Positions 23,379-34,200 of a DNA stretch of 64,000 nucleotides are shown piece after piece. The DNA comes from Achatina immaculata (Eukaryota; Mollusca; Gastropoda; Stylommatophora; Achatinidae): NCBI GenBank assembly GCA_009760885.1, contig CM019696.1, forward strand, positions 48,154,574 through 48,218,573, given 5' to 3'. Under the pieces are notes generated by a model. The model had not been told where the DNA came from, searched no databases, and saw only the letters and a list, made by a program, of their open reading frames with translations. The position numbers and the translations under genes are program-made. Positions within the stretch are counted from its first letter, which is position 1. The number at the start of each line of letters is the position of its first letter.

Positions 23379-23574
23379 TGTAAATAGGACAGGAAACGCT
23401 GGGCTAATTGATTGCCCCTCCTTTGCCAGGTGGTATTTAATATTTTCTCTAAAATCTTCAATAATTTTTCAAAATCATATATCAAATAAAATTCATAACA
23501 ATAATAGAAACATTTCTATTTCATTTATATTAAACGCTAAGTTAGGTTATCTCAGGTTTATTGTCTGAGCTCAA

Positions 23575-23765
23575 TCATTCATTCATTTATTTGCATGCCC
23601 CTTGCAGAACTTTGCCTCCTTAACAGGCCTCTCGGTTGTGAGCAAGATGGCCTGCTGCTGGTGTATCCATTTGCAGATCATCAACGATGTCTTGTAGCCA
23701 TCTTCGCCTTGGTCTTCCTCTCTTTCATTTTTCCATATGTACCCTTCCAAGACGGAGTCTTGTCT
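23575..23765 (-). mobile_element. Family-A LINE 3' end, 5'-truncated
   Basis: On the minus strand it matches the last ~190 bp of 13205-14340 (RGRPRRRW-like codons, the ggaggcaaagttctgcaagg segment) with an (ATGA)/(ATAA) tail at 23575-23594. Confidence 0.82.
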
Positions 23766-25015
23766 GAGTACTTAGTTTATCCTAATCAGCTGCCCGCAGA
23801 AGTAGTTAAAACCTGGCCTATGGGCCTGTGTACGCTCCCGTCCGTTTGATTTCACAGTCATGGAGGAATCCTTCGAAACTGTTTTATAGTGCTCCCGTAA
23901 TAGAGAAGCGAGTTGGTGTTTCTTTTTATTCATTCTGTTTGTTTAAACAATCAAAAACTTCATATTTTAAGTACAGCAGTGTGTTTGGAACAGGTGTCTA
24001 TCAGCGAAAGCACAGAAGCACTGTGTGACTGAACAAACACATGTTGGCAATATTTGGAAGGAGTTGAAAAAAGCTCTAGATATGCAGCCGCATGACAACA
24101 CTGTAAACTTCTAAGAGGATTTGTTGTTGTATTTTAAAACTTTCATACACAGGCTATGTAAACATTCTTTAGTAATAGAAATATGTTCTATGTCTGAGTA
24201 TGATTACTGCAGTAGCAGGGTGGTTATCAGTCCACAGAAGTGGTAGGATTGATTCTTAACTATTTTCCCACCATGTATTGTCCACTTATTTCGGCATTCA
24301 GTGTCAAGACTATCGCTCGAGGAGCGTACAGTAAATTTACCAGACACGCCTGAGGACAAGCAGTGAGTACAAGAAGAGAAAAGATGTGAAAATCAGTTGC
24401 ATGAAAATAGAACAATGAAAAAAATCTTGTAGTACATGAAAGAAACACACAAACACACACACTGTTTTCACGAAAATTATTCTTCTAATGTATGGTTTGG
24501 GTGGTGATGAAAGTTTGCATGAGTAGCCTATTCTGTCATGTCATGCCTTCTCACCCAGGAGGTTGTAGGGTTTGGAACTGGCTACTAGAGCCTTTAAGTC
24601 AACCCAGCTGTAGAAATGTGTACCTGACACACTGAGATTAGGGACGAAGCAGAGAATATCTGCCCTGCAGGGTGAAGTGCACTGGAAGGCGCTGCACACA
24701 TGATTAAAGAGAAAACTGAATATGAAATTTGGTCCCAAGACTAAGTGGCTTATATGAATCCAGTGTAGGTAGTGGAAGCTGTGTTGATGGCAGATTACTG
24801 TGTTGGCCGTGAGCTAAGAGCTCATGTCATTTCATGCCATAGAGAAGAACTTCTGCATTTGTTCAGTTTGGGAGCACAAGCAGTTTTGAATTGTGAGGTG
24901 TCATGGAAGCAGTTTTAAGTAAGAAAACAAAATGTTTTACAAATATAATTTTTTTTTTTTTTTTAATCTGCAACAAAATCCCCCATGAGAATGAGATAAC
25001 TCAAACATGTTTCAG
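23766..25015. other. No coding exon found upstream of USP1; possible SINE core
   Basis: The USP1 promoter and first (5'UTR) exon must lie in or left of this stretch but I cannot locate them. A piece at 24605-24630 (agctgtagaaatg-gtacctgac) is shared with the SINE-like repeat at 39437-39600. A T-run lies at 24950-24965 ahead of the USP1 exon acceptor. Confidence 0.4.
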
Positions 25016-25244
25016 GGTTGGCAGTTGAAGCACCAGACAGAAGAGAAGACACAGCCAGCAGAAGTCTACAAAACATGGGCGTACCAGATGATGAAGGCTC
25101 AGTTCGTAAAAGACCTCGACTAAGCTTGCGGACACCACTCAAGCCTGAGCAGAATAAATCGATGCCGGAAACCACCAGCACTCGCCTGATGACAGAAGAT
25201 ACAAGGGAGGCTAGCCAGTCACCATCGTGTTTGACAAAATCAAT
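25016..25244 (+). CDS. USP1: USP1 exon with start codon (coding from 25075)
   Basis: The acceptor is tttcag at 25010-25015, so at least one 5'UTR exon lies upstream. It encodes MGVPDDEGSVRKRPRLSLR and a Thr/Ser/Glu-rich stretch. The donor is AT|gtaata at 25244/25245 in phase 2. This donor is weak, but splicing here restores codon ATG and continues in frame into DISSECIDL; reading through would stop at once. Confidence 0.78.
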
Positions 25245-28200
25245 GTAATATACTGTGATTGTGGCTTGATAGCATCAGGGTTACTTATCATCATAGTAAC
25301 TTAATGATCATTATCACATGTCATCATAGTAAGAGAATGAGCGGTGTTACATGTCGTCATAGTAAGAGAATAAGCAGTGTTACATGTCATCATAGTAAGA
25401 GAATGAGCGGTGTTACATGTCATCATAACATAATTATTAGTGCTACATAATGATCATTGTTACATATCGTCATGTCTGATTTGGCAGTCTGCCACCTGTA
25501 GCTGACATGCTAGCATCAGAGATAGCAAACTAGCTGACATGCTAGCATCAGAGATAGCAAACTGTAGCTGACATGCTAACATCAGGGATAGCAAACTAGC
25601 TGACATGCTAGCATCAGGGATAGCAAACCATAACTGACATGCTAGCACCAGGGATGACAACCCGTAGCTGACATGCTAGCATCAGAAATAGCAAACTGTA
25701 GCTGACATGCTAACATCGCGGATAGCAAACCATAACTGACATGCTAGCATCAGGGATGACAACCCGTAGCTGACATGCTAGCATCAGGGATAGCAAATTG
25801 TTGCTGATGTGCTAGTATCAGGGATAGCAAATTGTTGCTGATGTGCTAGTATCAGGGATAGCAAACTAGCTGACATGATAGCATCAGGGATAGCAAACTA
25901 GCTGACATGCTAGCATCAGGGATAGCAAACTGTAGCTGACATGCTAGCATCAGGGATAGCAAATTGTAACTGACCGAGACCTGTCCCACCTCTTTGTGGG
26001 TATCTCCAGTAACAGGCCTAACCTGGCTAACAGAGCAGGGATTGTTCCCAGTATAGAAGTATTGCATACTCCCCTGCATTTTTTAGCTTCACACAGGGAC
26101 TGAAAAAAGATAAGTGCCTTAATCCACTTCCAAGCCAACAAGATGCTATGTTTCAGCACCTTGAGTGCATCAGCTGCACAGAACACCAGTTTTCAGTACC
26201 AGGGAGATAGAAGAACAAACTGTTACAGTAACAAGACACTGGAATACAGAGAGATAGAGAGAGAGAGACAGAAACTGTTGACAGACTGACATGATGGCAT
26301 GCTATAATGTAACTGAGGTGATGGTAAGTTTCAAAGATCAAGATTTATAGAATGGCTTGATCATCATTTGGTTTATTACGGCACATGATGATAATGATGA
26401 AATTTTAACTCTTTCCGTGCCAGGCGTCAATTTTTTTACGGTTCCTGTACCCCTGTTGCATGCCAGGCATCAATTTTTTGACACTTTGTTTGTTTCAATA
26501 AAACAACCAGTGTAACATTTAGATTGTACATATTTCGTCCGCGTTTCCGGTGACACTTTTCAAAATGGTGAAAGAGTCCTTAGATACAAGCGATGCCGAG
26601 CAAGAAAAAGGACGAGAAAAATGGAAATTTTTCAATTTTTGACGATGTAGATAGGGGTATGGACATGGCCTGTGACCACCCCACTACTCTTGAATGTATC
26701 CCAAGTAGATCTAGACATATTTAGACAACTGGAGAAGTAGTTAGGAGGTTATTTCAGACATTAATTTAGCGAGAATGCAACATTGAATCAGAATATAAGA
26801 TCGACAAGTAGATCTACACATCTCAGATGGTAAGTAGTGCATATCTAGACCTAGCCGATGGTGAGCTGGGCACAATCATTGTCTAAAAACATCACATTAC
26901 TTCTTTTTTTCTAAAAAACTCTGCATTTATGAAATTTTCATTCATTTAGCTATACTTTGAAACATATTAAGTATACGGAAGTACATGGAAATACTGTTTT
27001 CCATTCCATTTTACAACTATACCCCCTAACCCTATCAATACCCACGCTTTTACTCTGGCATGTAACTGAATGTCCGTGTTTCTTCCTGTGGCACGGAAAG
27101 AGTTAAAAAAGTTCTTCCATCCCAAGCACTTGAATAACACGTATATCGGATATCAGTAGATATCACTGAGAAAGTAAACAGTTTTTGTAAATGGTAATCT
27201 TACAGTATATGTGTAAACTGAATATTTTGACCATTTCTTTAAAAAATCATTATTTAGGGACATATCAAGTGAGTGTATTGACCTGACAGCTGATTTTCCG
27301 TCATCCCCTGACCCAGTGGTTGCGCCGGTAGCATCCCTCCACAATCTGGGTAAGCTACCTTCCTTTCATGCTTAGAGACAGTAGAGATAATTTTGCCTCG
27401 CTCTTCTCTAGTGCTGTTAATTTCTCTTGACAAGCTGGTCTGTGCAGATTATTGAGCCACTGCTGCTATCTCAAGATTCTGCACATGAATGAATCTGTAG
27501 AAAACTAGACCTTCTCTTTTTTCTTCTACTGTCTGTACTCAGAAGTTTTATTCTCTTCTACTGTCTGTACTCAGAAGTTTTATTCTCTTCTACTGTCTGT
27601 ACTCAGAAGTTTTCTTCTCTTCTACTGTCTGTACTCAGAAGTTTTCTTCTCTTCTACTGTCTGTACTCAGAAGTTTTCTTCTCTTCTACTGTCTGTACTC
27701 AGAAGTTTTCTTCTCTTCTACTGTCTGTACTCAGAAGTTTTCTTCTCTTCTACTGTCTGTACTCAGAAGTTTTCTTCTCTTCTACTGTCTGCATTCAGGA
27801 GTTTTCTCAGTAAATACGTCCCCTTCTTGGTATTGCTGGATGATGGAGGACTGCATTTGAAGTGTCTTATCAGTTTGTTTTGTTCTCAATGAGAATGACA
27901 TATTACCATGCCTAAGTTATAGAAGATTGACATAACTGCCTGGTTTAGCTGTTTACTTGTCTGTGCTGTAGCAACAGTATATTTTTGCACAAGAAATTAA
28001 AACGAGTGAACAGAAATATTTCTCTCTAGCATCAAGAAGACTGAAGTTGAGTTGCTTCTTTCCTGTCTTGTAGATCAGAAATAAACATTAGGACAGGTCT
28101 TGTTACATTTATCTTGGCTGAATGAAGTCATAGTTTATGATTACATCTTACATCCTTCCCGTGCAGTTAAACGTCACATAGGGCTTGCTTAGTTGTTTGC

Positions 28201-31200
28201 CAATTCTTCTTATTTCAAGATTTTCTTAGGAAATGCTAGTTTATGATTATTAGCCTTTTTTTTTTTTTCATCATTTCACAGGAAATACATGTTTCCTTAA
28301 CTGCATGTTAGAGGTGCTGCGTTATACCCCAGGGTTTCTGGGCGGTCTTGAAAAACTGCAGGAAGAGATTGCTGCGGAGGAAGGCAAGCTGGAGGAGGAG
28401 GTGAATGGCTGTTACAAGTTTTAGTTGTTTGTTGGCCGAGACTCCCAGATTTGATCCCATGATGTGGTATCTGCAGACGTATTCCAACTGTTTTGTTGTT
28501 ATCTATAAAGTTTTGTATTTTGGCAGGTGATGAAGTGCTTCTGATATTAATGAAAGTAAGACAGTCAAGTAGATTATGCAGAGAAATGTGGAAAATAAAT
28601 TACTGAAAGTGTCATTTAAATATGGAGTGTTCATAAAGTTCTCAAGAACTCAAAACAGCTCAAAATGTACAAATGTTCAAAATCTTGTATGAAAAGTAAT
28701 ATTTGAATTCTCATGCATCATTGACATACAAAACAGTTACCGTTTAGTTGTCTTACAGGCCAGCAGCATGTTTTCTCCATTTATTTGTCAAACATAAGTG
28801 TCCTGTGTACACACTCTTGTATAGCCAAATGTTTCCGCAGCTGGAATTTAGAGAAAACTGGAGGATATTCTATGACAGTCTCCAGATTTAACTTCACATT
28901 TGACATTTTATAAGGCATAAAACTGTACAAATGCAATTATAATGTAAGCATTATGTTATAGGCCATGTGGTTTTCTTTCAAATTTCTGCTGAATTTGGTT
29001 TGTATTTTTTTCTCTTCTTTTTTAGAGTCCAGATGAGAATAGCTTAAATCAGAGACTGACTTGGCAGGTTGTGAAGAACACTTGTGCTGTAAGTTGATTG
29101 ATTGACAAGTTGTCGAGAACACTTGTGCTTAAAGTTCATTGTTTGGCAGGTTTTTAAGAGTATGACTCAGATATGGATGTGAATAATGAGATTTGTTATC
29201 ATAATGCCAAACTGTAAACCAACTGCAGTTCTGCCTGTACTATAAGTGAATACTATATGTGAATAATGAGATTTGTTATCATAATGCCAAACTGTAAACC
29301 AACTGCAGTTCTGCCTGTACTATAAGCAGTCTTTTGGCTGGGTGTAAACACAGTTAAGTTGATCATTTATAGTAAAAATGTTGGCTGTTACAACCATGAT
29401 TCAGAGAATATGCTTAGAGAAATTGTGGTGGCTGGGTCAGCACAGAGGGTTGACTTATGCTGGTTAATTGTGATGGCTGGATCAGTACAGAGGGTTGACT
29501 TATACTGGTTAATTGTGGTGGCTGGGTCAGTACAGAGGGTTGACTTATGCTGGTTCAAGATAATTGCCATGATAATTGTGCAAAACAAACAAACAAAAAT
29601 TGAGAAAAGAGATGAGTAGAATAGTTTATGTAAACATTTTGTTAACAGTTGAACAAAGAAATGAACAAATGAGATTGGTATAATATTTTACATAAACTTT
29701 TTCTCAACAGCTGTACAAAGAAATGGAGAAACGAGAAGATCAGCATAAAGAAATAGCAACAGCAGATGCTTCCAGCATGGCTGTCAGGCCTATGATGCTT
29801 TTGGATAATATCAGGTAATACGTGACATTTCGTACTTTCTTTCTGCTTTTTAAAAGTGAATACATGGAGCTGAGTCCCACTTGTTTACTTCATATTTTGC
29901 TGGTTACAAGGAACAGCTTTGGGTAAAAAAAAAAAAATGAAATACCTGCCATTCATTTTATATTTGAACTCTGAGCCCACAGTGTAATCAAACAACAACA
30001 ACAACAAAAATCACTTATGAATGTGGCAGTGAGCATATTTGCCGTGGTTTTCCCAGAAAATGATGTGATTCTCACTTGTAGCCGTAGGTTAAAAATAAAA
30101 ATTTTGAACATAACTGTGCACACGTCCTTGCAGCTTTTGTTTTCCTGTACAAACTCCAGATTCATGTTTCTTGGGTTTGGGTCAACCCTGTTGCTGGTCT
30201 GACTGAAACAGTTCCATCTCAACGTGGAGAACATGACCTTCTGGTCAGGATGGGAGTGCGCTAACCAAGACACCTTTGTGGCAGCCATAAATGAGGAAAG
30301 CTTTCAGAAATTGTAAGACAAGAAGTGATGGCTCCAGTCTTGTAGATCAGAAACATATCTGGGGGTTATGCAATAAGTTATTTATTAAGCAGCTCAGAAG
30401 AAATATTTTCAGTATTGTCTATTTGTGGAAGCTACTGTGCCTAATACAAGGGTGATCCAAACGAAATCCTAACATTTTTACACGGCTTCGGTGATGTCAT
30501 GTAGCTTTTTGGTTCCGTGCTGCCACCTGCAGGACATTTCTTACATTATTAGTAATGACACTGTCAGCTTACATGGCAGCGGGAAAGTGCTTAGAATTTC
30601 TGTCGCAGTTTTCACGTTTTCATTTGGATTAGCCTCGTATTTTTTATCAGCTTGGTAGATTCTAACAGTTGAGTGACAGCTTCAGTCACGGCATCTTCTG
30701 TTTTCAGGTTGGATTCTCATTATCTCCTCAGAACCTTGCCCAAGTTTCCATGTGGCATGGTCCGAATACCATTTCTTTTCATATCTTGTTTCTGATGGGA
30801 ATGATCTCTTGCTGATGCCTTGCAGATATCCTTATATCTTTGTTTTGGACTATTTTGTGCCTTCCTTCCCTACTTCTAGAAGTTCACTGTTTAGTGTCTG
30901 TGGATATGGTTATCGTCCATTCGTGCATGAACTTCAGAGATCTGTGTATTGCCAGATTTGATGGAAATTTATTGCATCATGTATAAGTTGGTTACTTTGT
31001 GTTGCTGCTTATGTTTGTGATGTTCAGGGAGTTGTGAAAATATATTTGCTGATATGAGTAGAATATTATTTAAATATATTTGCTACCCATAACATTATTT
31101 TTGAAAAAGTTCTGCCATTGATATCAAATATGATCCATTTCTTGATATTTCCTGGTGCTTCAGAGAGCTGAACCCAATGTTCGAAGGCCACTTCCAGCAC

Positions 31201-34200
31201 GATGCTCAGGAGCTGCTGCGATGTTTGCTGTGTTTTATCGAAGATGCGGAGAAAGACCTGCTACAGATCAGAGACAGAAAGAGGACAAAGCAGTCACTGT
31301 CTGACACAAGACCTGACACAGTTGCCGCTGGTGAAGTCAAGAAGATCAGCGAGACTCTCACTGAGAAGGGAGCAGCTTCTGAGAACAGCGTGGTTAGTTT
31401 AAAGGGTGGTGAAGGTCAGAGTGCAGATAGAGGAGTCACACTAAGGAAAGGGCAACAGAATGACCATGAGGTGACCAGGAGCAAAAAGAATGTACCTGCA
31501 GGTTCATCAGACATCTCGCATGATGGGGCCAGATTGTCCAAGGACTGCAGCACTGTGAATGGTGACTGCATGGAAGCTGCTAGCAGTGCTACTCCACTTC
31601 GTTCATCTACAAGAACAGGGAGAAAACAAGCCAGGGCAGGTGTGTCCACACCCTTGACATTTCCAGCACATTCTGATTCTACATGCAAAAAGAGAAAGAG
31701 ATCTGTGCCCAGCAGTAGAAAGATTCCAAAGGATTGTAATGAGTCGAGGAAAAGGGATGATTTTTGTAACAGTTGTGACAAATCAGCCAGAGCTTGCAAG
31801 TGTGAGGAGACTGACGGTAAAAGTGGCAGAAACTCTCCTGTCTGTGAGAACTCCATGGTCTCATCATCGAGCTCCCAGTGCCACAGTAGACAGGCAGAGG
31901 AATGTCAGGAGGATCGATCCTTGGCAGCAAACATTTTTGAGAAACTTGAGAATAAGCTTCCATTTTTCTCACGCTTGAAAGCGCCTGCAACATCCTGGTC
32001 TCGGGGCTCAGCGTCACGAAGTGGAGGAGACGCATCCAGCCCAAACATTCGGTCCATGTTTTCACTTAACACGATAAAGAGGCTTGGCATGAGAGGTCAG
32101 GTTATATTTGACTCTCTGAAGGGAACAAACCAGAACACAGAAGTCATCAGTGCTGTCCGAGACAAAGACGACGTTAACAACAATAACACCGAAGATGTAA
32201 ACAATAACATTGATGTCTGTGTCGGTGATAAAAATTGTAGCAACAGCACTGAATTCTGTGCTACATCTGCCTGTGTTTTGAAAGATGAAACTATGGATGT
32301 AAATCTTTTTGAAATTCCTGAAGGTAGCCATGCAGAGTTACTCAAGATGAAAGTCTCCCCTGTAAAGTGCAGTTCAGCGGCTGAAGGAAGTGCCGACTAT
32401 CCTACTGTTATTTCCTCCCCTTCCAAACTTGTCATTAAATCCCCAGTCAAGTCTCCTATCATGGTTGAGCACTGTGATGAGATTTGTTTCATTCCTGACA
32501 ATGAAGTGTCACATTTTGAATCTACCATAGATTCTGTAACAAGGAAGTATTTATCTTCATTATCTCCATCAACAAATGTGACTGGCCTTGCATCACAGTC
32601 TGCCTTATCTTCATCACCCAGTGGTAGTGGACCAGGTCTGTATTGTGTGACAGAAACAGCAGCCAGCTCCAGATCTCCATGCTCACCTTTCTCATCTCAT
32701 CATGTTCTTGAGCCGGATAAAGAGATCAACATTACAGTTTTTCCCAGCCCTAGAAAACTGTCTGGGTTACCGCTGCCTTCAGATGACAAGTCAGAAGTGA
32801 TAACATCAGAGTCTGGATTATCACATAACAAGCTGCCTGCCTGTCTGGATGACAGATCAAAATTGGTGGTATCTACAGATAACACCTGTCTTACCGCAAA
32901 ACAGAGAGACTCGGTTTTATCTCCGAGGCTAAGTTTAGCTAATAGATACTCTCAAGGTAAGAAAAGCATTTCCCCTCAGTCACTGCAGACATTGCCAAAT
33001 GTCTCTAAATCCCAAGTTTCTTTGTTGTTAGGGAATCCTGAAGGGAAGACAGTTTTCTCGCTGGAAGTTTCTTCAGGTTTGCAGGCTGGACTCCCAGCGG
33101 CTGGGAGTCCAAGTTATCTCAAAGTGCCTTCGTGTTCCTTCCCTCTGCTGGGAGATGAGAGAACTGCCCTGAGAAGTCCTGGAGCAAATGCTTACCCTCA
33201 GCCAAAAGTTGAACTTAAAAAGTGTGATTGGTTGGGTGTGAGTCCGGTTAAGTCAATCAGCGCCAGGAAAGCGATAGCGGTTATTGACAGGTTGAGCAGA
33301 ACACCAGAGAATTCACGACCGGTAAGGAGGAGGATACTCTATGATGACAGCTCACATCCCATGAACTGCGGCAGTGAACATGTCGCTCAGACAAATGTGT
33401 CACACTGTTTTAGGAATGAGAAGCATAGCAGAGAGAAAGTTCAAACTCCTGTTTCAAAAGTTAATAACAGTAGTGAAGAAATGGGGCCATCACATGCAGC
33501 GGATCCTGGAGGACTGAAGAAATCCCATCCCAGCATGCTCGGTTCTGTGAATAGATCTCGGAGATCACTCCAACCAACTATCAGAGATCATTTTTCTAAC
33601 TCTTCAAATTTAAATCACAGAAAAGGTGTTTGTTCGTCAGTAAAAGACATACAATTGAAAAAGCTGTCAGTAACGCTGACCAGTTGTGATTGGCTTCTTG
33701 CGTCCGGGAGCGGGCAGTCCGTTAGTGCCAGAAGGGCATTGCAGGACATGAAGAAAGCAGCGGGCACGGCTTTACAGTCCAAAAGAACCAAGTTTGATGA
33801 AGAAATAGAACATTCAAAGAAACATTCTGGAGTTGAGATGGGGCAGTTGACTGTCTCAGGTAAGCTGACTGTTTTATGAGTGCAGTATGTGTTCAGGTAA
33901 AAACTTGGATTTGTGATTCAGTTATGCTCACAGCTTCATGTTTTATATGTATTCCAATCTCTGCTATGTTGTAAGCGTCATCAGATTTCTGCATCATTCT
34001 GTATGTGTTTCCAGATTTTTCCTTCATGCTGGATGTATCTTCAGATTTGTGCTTCATGTTGTATATGTTCTTATGTTTGTGCATCATGTTGTATATGTTC
34101 TTATGTTTGTGCATCATGTTGTATATGTTCTTATGTTTGTGCATCATGTTGTATATGTTCTCATGTTTGTGCTTCATATTGTATATGTTCTTACGTTTGT

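Noticed and set aside
20237..23383. Plus-strand open frames over the RTE-like element
   Set aside because: Shadows of the minus-strand endonuclease/RT; compositions rich in Ser, Phe and Leu with no motif.
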